Counted from the stretch's first letter, positions 46,124-55,548 are shown. The stretch is DNA of 64,000 nucleotides from Pseudomonas cremoris (GCF_014230465.1 NZ_JAAXCY010000002.1:248001-312000), one strand, 5' to 3'. Made by a program: numbers and translations. Notes: generated from the sequence alone by a model not told the origin.

Positions 46124-46854
46124 GCAGTCAGTACCTAAGTAAGAACTACGTCGAAGAAACCAAGTTCGGCTTCTGGTTCCTGCGCAGCCACACCTGGCAG
46201 CACCACGTGTTACGCGTGGCAATCAACGACCTGCGTAGCCTGTTTACCGACCCGTTGCCACAGGCACCCGTGTTGCTTGACGCCGGTTGCGGCCAGGGCA
46301 AGTCGTTCCAGTATCTGCAGCAGGTGTTCGCCCCCGCGCGCCTGATCGGCCTGGATGCCGACCCCCACAGCCTGGAGCTGAGCAAGGTCGAAGCCGCGCG
46401 CCAGGGCCTGGATATCGAGTTGATCGGCAGCGACTGCGCCACCCTCGATGTGCCGGATGCCAGCGTCGATATCCTGTTCTGCCACCAGACCTTCCACCAC
46501 CTGGTTGAACAGCACCGCGCCCTCAAAGAGTTCTACCGCGTGCTCAAACCGGGCGGTTACCTGCTGTTTGCCGAGTCCACCGAGGCCTATATCGACACGT
46601 GGGTGATCCGTTGGCTGTTCCGCCACCCGATGCACGTGCAGAAAAGCGCCGAAGAGTACCTGGAGATGATCCGCGAGCAGGGTTTTGAGTTCGGCGCGCA
46701 GAACGTTTCGTACCCATACTTGTGGTGGAGCCGTTCCAGCGATTTCGGCCTGCTGGAACGCTGGGGCCTGCGCAAGGCGCCACCGGTGGGCCAACGCGAA
46801 GAAACCCTGGTGAACTGCGTGGCACGCAAGCCCCTGGCGAGCGCCACCCCATGA
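46120..46854 (+). CDS. SAM-dependent methyltransferase (ApeB type)
   Basis: A 244-residue class I methyltransferase. LLDAGCGQG (52-60) is the SAM motif I, LIGLDADP motif II and RVLKPGGYLLFAEST the post-I region. It probably methylates the aromatic head group or its hydroxyl. It begins at 46120 with a four-base overlap with the flavoprotein gene and ends overlapping the lipoprotein gene by four. Confidence 0.85.
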   Translation: MSSQYLSKNYVEETKFGFWFLRSHTWQHHVLRVAINDLRSLFTDPLPQAPVLLDAGCGQGKSFQYLQQVFAPARLIGLDADPHSLELSKVEAARQGLDIELIGSDCATLDVPDASVDILFCHQTFHHLVEQHRALKEFYRVLKPGGYLLFAESTEAYIDTWVIRWLFRHPMHVQKSAEEYLEMIREQGFEFGAQNVSYPYLWWSRSSDFGLLERWGLRKAPPVGQREETLVNCVARKPLASATP

Positions 46855-47333
46855 TGCGCCTGTTGCTGATCGGCTGCCTGTTGCTGCTGAGCGCCTGCGC
46901 CAGCCAACCGCCGCTGCCCGAGAAACCCCCGGCCCTGGCTTTGCCGATGCAACTGCATGTGCAACGCCTGGCCGATGGCCAAAGCCAGGACTGGTTGTTG
47001 GTGATCCAGCGCGAAGGCGGCGGTATTCGCTGGTCGATGATGGACCCGCTAGGCATCCCACAGGCCCGGCAAAAGCTGATCAATGGCCAGTGGCAGGCCG
47101 ACGGCTTGCTGCCGCCCAATCCTCAGGCGCGCGAGCTGTTCGCCGCGCTGCTGTTTGCACTGGCCTCGGCAGATGACCTGCGCGCGCTGTACCCCAACGC
47201 ACAAGCCATGGACCTGACGCGCACCCTGCCCGGTCATTGGCAGATCGTGTATCAGTCTTCCGAAGTGTTCAGCGTGAACATCAGCGGGCAACCGTTGAGC
47301 TACCGCATCACGCCACTTGGGGCTGCCCAATGA
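46851..47333 (+). CDS. DUF3261 lipoprotein (ApeN type)
   Basis: A 160-residue lipoprotein. The signal peptide ends in LLSAC, with lipidated Cys16. The mature part follows the DUF3261 pattern common in aryl polyene clusters, perhaps a LolB-like receptor for the aryl lipid in the outer membrane. Two consecutive ATG codons open the frame; the first overlaps the preceding stop. Confidence 0.82.
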   Translation: MMRLLLIGCLLLLSACASQPPLPEKPPALALPMQLHVQRLADGQSQDWLLVIQREGGGIRWSMMDPLGIPQARQKLINGQWQADGLLPPNPQARELFAALLFALASADDLRALYPNAQAMDLTRTLPGHWQIVYQSSEVFSVNISGQPLSYRITPLGAAQ

Positions 47334-48496
47334 CCGCCTACCTCAATGCGCTCGGCGTGATCTGCGCCCTTGGTCGTAGCCAGGCCGAGGTCGCGCGCAG
47401 CCTGTTCGCCGGCGACTGCTCGGGCATGCGCGCCGAAAGCGGCTGGGTGCCGGAGCGCGTATTGCCGGTGGCCGGCGTGCACGGCGAGCTGGCGACCATC
47501 CCACCGGAACTGGGCCAGCAAAGCAGCCGCAATAACCAGCTGCTGCTGGAAGCGGCGTTGCAGATCGAGGATGACATTCGCCAAGCGATCCATCGCTACG
47601 GCGCATCGCGCGTGGGCATCGTGCTGGGCACCAGCACGTCGGGCATCGACGAAGCCAGTCGCGGTATCGCCCATTACCTGCGAGAACATCAGTTCCCGGC
47701 CGACTACGACTACCAGCAGCAAGAACTGAGCGCCCCAGCCAACTTCCTCGCCGACTGGCTGCAACTGAGCGGCCCGGCCTATGTGATCTCCACCGCTTGC
47801 ACCTCCAGCGCCCGTGCGCTGATGAGTGCCCAGCGCCTGCTGGCGCTCGGGGTGTGTGATGCAGTGATCTGCGGTGGCGTCGACAGTTTGTGCAAGCTGA
47901 CCCTCAACGGGTTCAGCTCGCTGGACGCCGTGTCGAACGAGCGCTGCAACCCCTTTTCGGTGAACCGTAACGGCATCAACATCGGCGAAGCGGCCGTGCT
48001 GTTCCTGATGACCCGGCAACCGGCGCCCATCGCCCTGTTGGGCAGTGGCGCCAGTTGCGATGCGCACCATATTTCCGCACCCGAGCCCAGCGGCAAAGGC
48101 GCTCTGCAGTCGATGCGCAAGGCCCTGGCCAGCGCAAAGCTTGCACCCGAGCACATCGGTTACCTGAACCTGCACGGCACCGCCACCCAGCACAACGACG
48201 CGATGGAAAGCCTGGCGGTTGCCAGCCTGTTCCCCAACGGCGTGGCCTGCTCGTCGACCAAGCCCATGAGCGGCCACACCCTGGGCGCCGCCGGAGCGCT
48301 GGAAGCGGCGTTCTGCTGGCTGAGCCTGGCGCACGGCGTCATGCCGCCGCATGTGTGGGACGGCCAGGCCGACCCGGCATTGCCCGCCTTGCAATGGACA
48401 CGTACCGGTGAACCCTTGAAAAAACGCCGCCTGATGAGCAACTCGTTTGCCTTCGGCGGCAACAACGTCAGCCTGATTATCGGAGAGGCCCCATGA
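47330..48496 (+). CDS. Beta-ketoacyl-ACP synthase of the aryl polyene pathway (first)
   Basis: A 388-residue ketosynthase with an intact Cys-His-His triad: Cys157 in STACTSSARAL, His282 in NLHGTATQHND and His316 in MSGHTLGAAG. With the chain-length factor it should perform the repeated condensations with malonyl-ACP. The start at 47330 (MTAYLNALG) overlaps the lipoprotein stop by four bases. Confidence 0.92.
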   Translation: MTAYLNALGVICALGRSQAEVARSLFAGDCSGMRAESGWVPERVLPVAGVHGELATIPPELGQQSSRNNQLLLEAALQIEDDIRQAIHRYGASRVGIVLGTSTSGIDEASRGIAHYLREHQFPADYDYQQQELSAPANFLADWLQLSGPAYVISTACTSSARALMSAQRLLALGVCDAVICGGVDSLCKLTLNGFSSLDAVSNERCNPFSVNRNGINIGEAAVLFLMTRQPAPIALLGSGASCDAHHISAPEPSGKGALQSMRKALASAKLAPEHIGYLNLHGTATQHNDAMESLAVASLFPNGVACSSTKPMSGHTLGAAGALEAAFCWLSLAHGVMPPHVWDGQADPALPALQWTRTGEPLKKRRLMSNSFAFGGNNVSLIIGEAP

Positions 48497-48954
48497 TCGA
48501 TTGGCCACTCGCTGAACTGCTGCCCCATGCCGGCGACATGATCCTGATCGACCAGGTGCTGTCGTTCGATGAAGAGCAGATTCATACCCGCGCCACCGTC
48601 ACCCCTGGCGGCCTGTTCAACCGCCCTGACGGCAGCCTGCCAGCGTGGGTTGGCATCGAGTTGATGGCGCAAAGTGTTGCCGCCTACGCCGGTTGCCGCG
48701 CGCGCCAGAAAGGCGAAGCGGTGGAACTGGGCTTCCTGCTGGGCACCCGTAAGTTCGAATGCAACGTGGAGCATTTCCCGGCCGGTGCCGAACTGACCAT
48801 CCACGGCCTGCGTTCGCTGGAAGACGACAATGGCATGGGTGTGTTCGAATGCCATCTCACCGGTGACGGCATCCAAGCCAGCGCTCGCTTGAACGTATTT
48901 CGACCGCCCCAGGCGGCCAACTATTTAGATGAATCGAAGGACGAAACGCCATGA
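48493..48954 (+). CDS. 3-hydroxyacyl-ACP dehydratase, hot-dog fold (ApeP type)
   Basis: A 153-residue protein. LLPHAGDMILIDQVLSF carries the conserved His-containing motif of this dehydratase-like family, and WVGIELMAQSVAAYAG the central helix. It should dehydrate the 3-hydroxyacyl chain in each cycle and, with no enoyl reductase present, leave conjugated double bonds. It is coupled by four-base overlaps to ketosynthase and ketoreductase. Confidence 0.85.
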   Translation: MIDWPLAELLPHAGDMILIDQVLSFDEEQIHTRATVTPGGLFNRPDGSLPAWVGIELMAQSVAAYAGCRARQKGEAVELGFLLGTRKFECNVEHFPAGAELTIHGLRSLEDDNGMGVFECHLTGDGIQASARLNVFRPPQAANYLDESKDETP

Positions 48955-49679
48955 CTGAATCCGTACTGGTCACCGGCTCCAGCCGTGGTATCGGCCGCGC
49001 CATTGCCCTGCGCCTGGCGCAGGCCGGCCATGACATCGTGCTGCATTGCCGCAATGGCCGTGCCGAAGCCGATGCAGTGCAGGTCGAAATCGAGGCCCTG
49101 GGGCGCAAGGCGCGGGTGCTGCAATTCGATGTGGCGGATCGTGCCGCGTGCCAGCAAATCCTGGAAGCGGACGTTGAGAGACACGGCGCCTATTACGGCG
49201 TGGTGCTCAACGCTGGCCTGACCCGTGACGGCGCGTTCCCGGCCTTGTCGGAAGACGATTGGGACGTGGTAATGCGCACCAACCTCGACGGTTTCTACAA
49301 TGTGCTGCACCCGGTGATGATGCCGATGATTCGTCGTCGCGCCGCTGGGCGCATCGTTTGCATCACCTCGGTTTCCGGCTTGATTGGCAACCGTGGCCAG
49401 GTCAACTACAGCGCCTCCAAAGCCGGCCTGATCGGTGCGGCCAAGGCCCTGGCCATCGAGCTGGGCAAACGCAAGATCACCGTCAACTGCGTCGCACCGG
49501 GTTTGATCGACACGGCCATGCTCGATGAAAACGTACCGGTGGAAGAACTGATGAAGATGATCCCCGCGCAGCGCATGGGCACCCCGGAAGAAGTCGCCGG
49601 CGCGGTGAACTTCCTGATGTCGGCCGAAGCCGGCTATATCACTCGCCAGGTCCTGGCCGTGAATGGAGGCCTGTGCTGA
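48951..49679 (+). CDS. 3-oxoacyl-ACP reductase, FabG-like (ApeQ type)
   Basis: A 242-residue short-chain dehydrogenase. The NADPH-binding TGSSRGIG opens the protein, the catalytic Ser lies in CITSVSG, and Tyr153 and Lys157 are in YSASK. It reduces the 3-ketoacyl-ACP after each condensation. The start overlaps the dehydratase gene by four bases. Confidence 0.92.
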   Translation: MTESVLVTGSSRGIGRAIALRLAQAGHDIVLHCRNGRAEADAVQVEIEALGRKARVLQFDVADRAACQQILEADVERHGAYYGVVLNAGLTRDGAFPALSEDDWDVVMRTNLDGFYNVLHPVMMPMIRRRAAGRIVCITSVSGLIGNRGQVNYSASKAGLIGAAKALAIELGKRKITVNCVAPGLIDTAMLDENVPVEELMKMIPAQRMGTPEEVAGAVNFLMSAEAGYITRQVLAVNGGLC

Positions 49680-50905
49680 TGAAGCGCGTCGTAGTCACCG
49701 GCATGGCCGGCATGACCTCCCTGGGCGGCGATTGGGACACCATCGCAGCCAACTTCCGCGCCAACCGCAGTGGCATTCGCCGCATGGATGAGTGGGACCG
49801 TTTCACCGAATTGAACACGCGCCTGGCCGGACCGATCGACGATTTTGTCGTGCCGGCCCACTGGACCCGCAAGCAGCTGCGCAGCATGGGCCGCGTCTCG
49901 CGTCTGGCGGTGTGGGCGGCGGAGCAGGCGTTGCAGGACGCCGGTTTGCTGGGCGACGAGTCGATCAAGGACGGGCGCATGGGCGTGGCCTGCGGCTCAT
50001 CCACCGGCAGCACCGACGAGATCAAGGCGTTCGGCAACATGCTGCTGAACTCGGTAGCCGAGGGGCTCAACGCCAACTCCTACGTGCGCATGATGCCCCA
50101 CACCACAGCGGCGAATATCAGCATCTTTTTTGGCCTGACCGGGCGGCTGATCCCCACCTCCAGTGCCTGCACCAGCGGCAGCCAGGGCATCGGTTATGCC
50201 TATGAAGCAATCAAGTTCGGCCGCCTGCCGTTGATGCTCGCTGGCGGCGCCGAAGAGCTGTGCCCCACCGAAGCCATGGTGTTCGACGCGCTGTACGCCA
50301 CCAGCCTGAAAAACGATGCACCGCAGACCAGCCCGCGGCCTTACGACAGTGGCCGCGATGGCCTGGTGATCGGCGAAGGCGGCGGCATGCTGGTGCTGGA
50401 AGAACTGGAACATGCCCTGGCACGCGGTGCGCACATCCACGCGGAACTGGTGGGTTTTGGCAGCAATGCCGATGGTCAGCACACCACGCGTCCGGAGCAG
50501 AAAACCATGCGCCGCGCGATGGAGTTGGCACTGGAAGACGCCGGGCTTACCCCGGACGCCATCGGCTACGTCAACGGTCATGGCACTGCCACCGACCAGG
50601 GCGACATTGCCGAAACCCTGGCCACCAGCAGCCTGTTTGGCAGCCGCATGCCCATCAGCTCGCAGAAGAGTTTCCTCGGCCACACCCTGGGCGCCTGCGG
50701 GGCGTTGGAGTCGTGGTTCAGCATCGAGATGATGAACCGCAACCAGTACGTGCACACCTTCAACCTGGACGCCGTCGACCCACAATGCGGCGAGTTGGAT
50801 TACCTGCAAGGTGAATTCCGCGAGATGCACAACGACTACGTGATGAACAACAACTTCGCCTTTGGCGGCGTGAACACGTCGCTGATCTTCCGCCGCTGGT
50901 CCTGA
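49679..50905 (+). CDS. Beta-ketoacyl-ACP synthase of the aryl polyene pathway (second, ApeR type)
   Basis: A 408-residue ketosynthase with an intact triad: Cys164 in SSACTSGSQGIGYAYE, His301 in NGHGTATDQGD and His335 in FLGHTLGACG. It probably performs the first condensation on the aromatic starter, as proposed for one of the two ketosynthases in the E. coli system. The ATG at 49679 is preceded by GGAGG at nine bases and shares one base with the previous stop; a GTG at 49673 is too close to that site. Confidence 0.92.
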   Translation: MKRVVVTGMAGMTSLGGDWDTIAANFRANRSGIRRMDEWDRFTELNTRLAGPIDDFVVPAHWTRKQLRSMGRVSRLAVWAAEQALQDAGLLGDESIKDGRMGVACGSSTGSTDEIKAFGNMLLNSVAEGLNANSYVRMMPHTTAANISIFFGLTGRLIPTSSACTSGSQGIGYAYEAIKFGRLPLMLAGGAEELCPTEAMVFDALYATSLKNDAPQTSPRPYDSGRDGLVIGEGGGMLVLEELEHALARGAHIHAELVGFGSNADGQHTTRPEQKTMRRAMELALEDAGLTPDAIGYVNGHGTATDQGDIAETLATSSLFGSRMPISSQKSFLGHTLGACGALESWFSIEMMNRNQYVHTFNLDAVDPQCGELDYLQGEFREMHNDYVMNNNFAFGGVNTSLIFRRWS

Positions 50906-50931
50906 CTTTTTAATCGATTGGAGAATACGGA

Positions 50932-51375
50932 ATGTCTTCCTTGCTACGCGCTACCTTGATCACCCTGGCCCTGTTGACCACCGCCGGCTGCACCAACAAG
51001 CCGATCCTCAACACCCAGCATGAGCTGCCGGTCGACAACCAGGTCAGCGAAGAAAAGATGAAAACGATCATCGTCAACGCCCTGCAAAAACGCGACTGGA
51101 CGGTAGAGCGCCTGAGCCCGCAACTGGTGCAGGCCGAGATCAACGTGCGTAACCAGTATTACGCCGCTATCGACATCCGCTACACCCGCAACAGCTACGC
51201 CATCACCTACCGCGACAGCCGCCAACTGGGCTACAAGGACGGCAAGATCCATCGCAACTACAACCGTTGGGTGAGCATGCTGGACCGCGACATCATGGCG
51301 GCGTTGCGCAGCAATGGTACAAACGAGGCGGGCTCGGCGGCGCAGTTGTTCGAACAAACCGGCACTACTAAGTAA
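50932..51375 (+). CDS. Small lipoprotein ending the aryl polyene operon
   Basis: A 147-residue protein with a lipoprotein signal peptide (lipobox LTTAGC, Cys20). The mature part has IIVNALQKRDWTVERLSPQL and the aromatic YAITYRDSRQLGYKDG, with no enzymatic motif. It lies 26 bases after the last ketosynthase and is followed by a terminator, so it is probably co-transcribed. Its role in export or storage of the pigment is a guess. Confidence 0.72.
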   Translation: MSSLLRATLITLALLTTAGCTNKPILNTQHELPVDNQVSEEKMKTIIVNALQKRDWTVERLSPQLVQAEINVRNQYYAAIDIRYTRNSYAITYRDSRQLGYKDGKIHRNYNRWVSMLDRDIMAALRSNGTNEAGSAAQLFEQTGTTK

Positions 51376-51430
51376 AACGGGTACCGCTTCCTCGCCATCA
51401 AACGAATTTGGGTTCAACAGAAACGACAAA

Positions 51431-51452
51431 GGGCGCCTTTCGGCGCCCTCTT
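51431..51452 (+). terminator. Probable terminator of the aryl polyene operon
   Basis: GGGCGCC (51431-51437) pairs with GGCGCCC (51442-51448) around TTTC and is followed by TCTT. The stem is strong but the T tract is short. AAA precedes the stem. The remaining bases up to 51616 hold no supported gene. Confidence 0.65.
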
Positions 51453-51616
51453 CACAAACAGGTTGGCTTGTCATCGCCGCTTCCTGCCTGGCTCTGCGAT
51501 GGCTGGTTGCCCAGGATCCTCAGAGTCTCACAAGCCCCTTTCGGGAACGTGGCCAGTATGCCCGAAAACTCCTTGCCCGCAATCAATGGCAAAGCGCCGC
51601 CGGTCTGTCGCAAAAC

Positions 51617-52012
51617 TCAGTGCAGTCCAAGCGCACTGCGCACCGCTGCTTTTATCGCGCGAAACTGTTCGCGGGTGAGTTCTGCGATTTTGTAAGTTCG
51701 TTTGCCATGGCGATCTTTACTTTTGATTCTATCGAGCCGGCCCAGGCTCACCGTCGCCACAATGTCGCATTTCGCCCAACAGATCGGACTCGCTCCTTGA
51801 AGATGGCTGTCGAGTTGCAAATGATGGTCCAGAACCGTCTGTGGAGCGGTAGTACTCAACGGAACCACCGTCACCAGCAGTTTGTTGGTTCGGTGCTTGC
51901 GAATCACTATAACGGGCCTGATCTTGATGATTTCCGGTACTTCATAGCCTCGAAAATCACAAATCAACACACTGCCCTCCTTGGGCTGATAAAGAAGTGC
52001 CATCCCTATCAC
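51617..52012 (-). CDS. Solitary PemK/MazF-family toxin
   Basis: A 131-residue protein with the PemK/MazF-fold pattern: GSVLICDFRGYEVPEIIKIRPV at the N-terminus, VTVVPLSTTAPQ and the central CDIVATVSLGRLDRI. MazF toxins are sequence-specific endoribonucleases. No antitoxin-sized gene is found immediately upstream (78 bases to the LysR stop) or downstream. It could be a chromosomal lone toxin, be neutralised in trans, or be inactive. A second ATG at 52003 (MALLYQPKEG) is an equally good start. Confidence 0.75.
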   Translation of the reverse strand: MIGMALLYQPKEGSVLICDFRGYEVPEIIKIRPVIVIRKHRTNKLLVTVVPLSTTAPQTVLDHHLQLDSHLQGASPICWAKCDIVATVSLGRLDRIKSKDRHGKRTYKIAELTREQFRAIKAAVRSALGLH

Positions 52013-52090
52013 TCACTTGAAAAAAAGCGATTCTGCGCAATTTTCCGGACAATCACTAAGGCGGATGCGTTACCCGATATGTGACCCTGC

Positions 52091-52984
52091 CTACACCGCC
52101 ACTTTACGCGTCAACAACTCCACAAACGCCTGCGCCATTGGCGTTTGCACGCCCTTGCGCTGCACCAGCCACACCGCCGTCACCGCCTCGGGGTCCAGCA
52201 AAGTGCGGTACACCACGCCGTCAATGCGGATGCGCTGGTAAGACGCCGGCAACACCGACACCCCCAACCCCGCCGCCACCAACCCGATGATGGTCATCGC
52301 TTCCCCTGCCTCCTGGGCGAAGTGGGGGCTGAAACCGGCATCACGTGCCAAGTTGATCAACTGCGCATAAAGACCACTGCCGTAGCTTCGCGGGAAAAAC
52401 ACGAACGGTTCCTGTGCCAACTGCGCCAGAAGCAGGCCACGCTCACTGCCCTCGACCAGCGGGTGGCCGGCATTCATCACGGCCACCAGCGGCTCGCGCA
52501 TCAACTCGACCACGCTCAAGGAGTCCGGCAACGGCAACGGACGCATCAGCCCGACCTGGATCGATTCATCCACCAGTGACTCGGCCACTTGGGTGCTGCT
52601 CATTTCCTGCAGGTTCAGGTGTACCGAGGGAAATGCCTGGCGAAACGCGAAGATCGCCTGGGGGATGCTGGAGTTGAAGGGTGCCGATGAGGTGAAGCCG
52701 ATCTTCAACTCACCCAGTTCACCCAACTGCGCACGCCGCGCCACATCCGCAGCCTTGTCGACTTGTGCCAACACCAATCGCGCCTCTTGCAGGAACAAGC
52801 GGCCCGCCTCACTCAGCTCGACCCGACGATTGGTACGCTCAAACAAGCGTGCCCCCACCTCCTGCTCCAGCGCCTGGATCTGCTGGCTCAAGGGCGGTTG
52901 CGAGATGCCGAGCACCTGCGCGGCCCGGCCGAAATGCAGTTCTTCGGCAACGGCGATGAAGTACCGCAGGTGGCGTAATTCCAT
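52091..52984 (-). CDS. LysR-family transcriptional regulator
   Basis: A 297-residue LTTR. The N-terminal winged HTH (MELRHLRYFIAVAEELHFGR to LFERTNRRVELSEAG) is followed by the periplasmic-binding-like effector domain, with FTSSAPFNSSIPQAIFAFRQ. It is divergent from the MFS gene with 124 bases between the starts. The pair resembles ynfL-ynfM of E. coli, so it likely controls the transporter. The ligand is unknown. Confidence 0.9.
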   Translation of the reverse strand: MELRHLRYFIAVAEELHFGRAAQVLGISQPPLSQQIQALEQEVGARLFERTNRRVELSEAGRLFLQEARLVLAQVDKAADVARRAQLGELGELKIGFTSSAPFNSSIPQAIFAFRQAFPSVHLNLQEMSSTQVAESLVDESIQVGLMRPLPLPDSLSVVELMREPLVAVMNAGHPLVEGSERGLLLAQLAQEPFVFFPRSYGSGLYAQLINLARDAGFSPHFAQEAGEAMTIIGLVAAGLGVSVLPASYQRIRIDGVVYRTLLDPEAVTAVWLVQRKGVQTPMAQAFVELLTRKVAV

Positions 52985-53108
52985 GCAAACCTCATTAGGT
53001 CGTAAAAGCTATCAAACAGGTCGAACAATATATTGGAAAGAATCATTAGCCAGCTATATTCTTTTTTGCATTGCCGGTCCTGGCACGTTCTTCCTCCCCG
53101 AGGTCCCC

Positions 53109-54377
53109 GTGAATTCTGCTGTCGCTCCACTCGCCCAAGAAGTCCCGCCTACCGCCCTGGATGAGGTGGTGGCCCAGCTCAATGACGCCTACATCGAAAA
53201 GGGCACACCGATGTTCATGCGCACGGTGCTGGCGCTGTTCTCCGGCGGCTTTGCGACGTTCGCCCTGCTGTATTGCGTGCAGCCGATGATGCCGGCGCTG
53301 TCCCACGAGTTTTCCATCAACGCGGCCCAAAGCAGCCTGATCCTCTCGGTTGCCACCGCGATGTTGGCGTTGGGCCTATTGATCACCGGACCGATATCCG
53401 ACCGGCTGGGACGCAAACCGGTGATGGTTTCCGCGCTGTTCTGCGCAGCACTGGCAACCATCGCCAGCGGCTTGATGCCGACATGGGAAGGGATCCTGTT
53501 GATGCGCGCGCTGGTCGGCCTGTCGCTCAGCGGCCTGGCGGCCGTGGCGATGACCTACCTGAGCGAAGAGATCCACCCACAGCATATCGGCTTGGCCATG
53601 GGCCTCTACATCGGCGGCAATGCCATTGGCGGCATGAGCGGACGCCTGATCATCGGCGTGTTGATCGACTTTGTCAGTTGGCACACCGCAATGCTGATCA
53701 TCGGCGCCCTGGCGCTGATCGCGGCCACGGTCTTCTGGAAAATCCTCCCCGAGTCGCGCAACTTCCGCGCCAGTAGCCTCAAGCCGCGCAACCTGCTGGA
53801 TGGCTTTGTCATGCACTTCAAGGACGCGGGCCTGCCGTGGTTGTTCCTCGAAGCCTTCCTGCTGATGGGCGCATTCGTGACGATGTTCAACTACATCGGC
53901 TATCGCCTGCTAGCCGATCCGTATGACTTGAGCCAAGCGGTGGTCGGCCTGTTGTCGCTGGTGTACCTCTCGGGCATCTACAGCTCGGCGAAAATCGGCT
54001 CCCTGGCCGACCGCCTTGGCCGCCGCCGCGTGTTGTGGGCCACCATCGTGCTGATGCTCGCCGGCATCGCCCTGACCCTGCTCACCCCGCTGTGGCTGGT
54101 GGTGCCAGGCATGCTGATCTTCACCTTCGGCTTCTTCGGCGCCCACTCGGTGGCCAGCAGCTGGATCGGTCGCCGTGCGGTGAAGGCCAAGGGGCAGGCG
54201 TCGTCGTTGTACCTGTTCTGCTACTACGCGGGGTCCAGCGTGGCCGGTACGGCTGGCGGGTTTTTCTGGCACTTTGCGGGGTGGAACGGGATTGGGGCGT
54301 TTGTCGTTGCTCTGCTGATCGGTGCGTTGCTGGTGGCGTTGAAGTTGGCGAAGTTGCCGCCACTCGCTCGCGCCTAA
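53109..54377 (+). CDS. YnfM-like MFS transporter
   Basis: A 422-residue major facilitator with about twelve helices, beginning after a 35-residue cytoplasmic N-terminus. SDRLGRKPVM between helices 2 and 3 and the repeated ADRLGRRRVL between helices 8 and 9 are the MFS loop signatures. The start is GTG at 53109 with GAGG upstream, placing the first helix normally. It probably exports a small organic compound. Its stop overlaps that of the opposing cytochrome gene by four bases. Confidence 0.9.
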   Translation: MNSAVAPLAQEVPPTALDEVVAQLNDAYIEKGTPMFMRTVLALFSGGFATFALLYCVQPMMPALSHEFSINAAQSSLILSVATAMLALGLLITGPISDRLGRKPVMVSALFCAALATIASGLMPTWEGILLMRALVGLSLSGLAAVAMTYLSEEIHPQHIGLAMGLYIGGNAIGGMSGRLIIGVLIDFVSWHTAMLIIGALALIAATVFWKILPESRNFRASSLKPRNLLDGFVMHFKDAGLPWLFLEAFLLMGAFVTMFNYIGYRLLADPYDLSQAVVGLLSLVYLSGIYSSAKIGSLADRLGRRRVLWATIVLMLAGIALTLLTPLWLVVPGMLIFTFGFFGAHSVASSWIGRRAVKAKGQASSLYLFCYYAGSSVAGTAGGFFWHFAGWNGIGAFVVALLIGALLVALKLAKLPPLARA

Positions 54378-54913
54378 AGCGCCGTCGTTTCAAGGTCCCG
54401 GACCTTGAACGACATCCGCGCCATCACCCGTTTGCCACGTTTCTCATGCAGTACCACCGCGCCGATATGCAGGACCAGCATCAACAACAGCAACACGCAC
54501 GACAGCACATGCACTTGGGTAAACCTGGCAATGGTTGCGGGGTCACTGAGGAACGGGGAAATGGCGAACAGGTTAAACACATTGATCGACCGATCCATCA
54601 TCAGCACGCCCGTCGCCAATACCACCGCCAACACCAGGTACATGGCCTTGTGGACGAATAACGCCATGTACTCCTGCAGCGAGCGCCGGGTGGAAAAATC
54701 CAGGCCGTGGGAGAACGAGCAATAAACCCGCAGCACAAAGACTGGGATATACAACGTGGTCAACGACACGTTAAAAAAACCGACCCACGCCTTGATGGCG
54801 GCAGGAACGGTAAATACGGCTACATAAAAACCCGACAACAACGACCACACAATGATGACGGCAGAAACCCAGTGCAGGACTTTCTGGCTCATCGAATATT
54901 CGGTAACGCTCAT
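54374..54913 (-). CDS. Cytochrome b561-like membrane protein
   Basis: A 179-residue protein with four hydrophobic helices: about 15-35, 48-65, 90-108 and 132-152. His14 in KVLHWVSA, the histidine in FVHKAMYL and those in VHVL and VLHIGAVVLH are candidate heme ligands. It most resembles cytochrome b/b6 domain proteins that pass electrons from quinol, possibly as a superoxide:quinone oxidoreductase. No partner gene is adjacent. The 173 bases to the end of gspM show no gene. Confidence 0.75.
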   Translation of the reverse strand: MSVTEYSMSQKVLHWVSAVIIVWSLLSGFYVAVFTVPAAIKAWVGFFNVSLTTLYIPVFVLRVYCSFSHGLDFSTRRSLQEYMALFVHKAMYLVLAVVLATGVLMMDRSINVFNLFAISPFLSDPATIARFTQVHVLSCVLLLLMLVLHIGAVVLHEKRGKRVMARMSFKVRDLETTAL

Positions 54914-55086
54914 TGGGTTATCACCTCTTCATCAATGCCAATCATCGGCGAGTGAATTCGCGGCGGATTCTTGACGAAAGAGCGCCCTTTGGACTTAGGA
55001 ACAATTCCAAAGACTACGAAAGGGCAGCGCGAGAATGCTGAAAGCGCCGTTTGCTATACCGTCGGTCGACACGTTTGGGCCAACAC

Positions 55087-55548
55087 CTAAAGCACCAGGC
55101 GTGCCTCTAGCCGCTGCTCGCGCTTTTGCAGCGTCAACGTGAGCAAAGGCGTGCCATCGCGCTCCAGATCAGCAAGCCAGCTCAACAGTGCGTGCGCTTC
55201 TCCGCTGATGCTCAGGCGCAATTGGTCGCCATCCACTTCCATCTGATGCAGATCCAGGCCTGCCGCCGTTGCGCGTTCACTGAGCCGGGCCGGCAAGGGT
55301 TGCGTGGCAACCGACATCTCTTGTTGGGGTTGAGCAAGCAACACTCGCCGCGAGAGGACCCACTGTTGCTGGTAAAGGCGCTCGGCACCGGCCAACTGTT
55401 GCTGCGTGGGTTGCCACAATAATGAGTAGAGCAATCCGCAGAGCAGCAGCAGTGCCATGCAAATAAGCAAGTAGCGCTCGCGCAACGACAGACTTTTCCA
55501 GGCGCGTAAGGTCGACTCAATCCGGCGCTTCACAACGACTGCTCCCAC
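55087..55548 (-). CDS. gspM: Type II secretion protein GspM
   Basis: A 153-residue inner-membrane platform protein. A short cytoplasmic N-terminus, one transmembrane helix (about 26-45, YLLICMALLLLCGLLYSLLW) and a periplasmic ferredoxin-like domain are present. It binds GspL and stabilises the assembly platform. It is the last gene of the operon and overlaps gspL by 19 bases. Confidence 0.86.
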   Translation of the reverse strand: MGAVVVKRRIESTLRAWKSLSLRERYLLICMALLLLCGLLYSLLWQPTQQQLAGAERLYQQQWVLSRRVLLAQPQQEMSVATQPLPARLSERATAAGLDLHQMEVDGDQLRLSISGEAHALLSWLADLERDGTPLLTLTLQKREQRLEARLVL

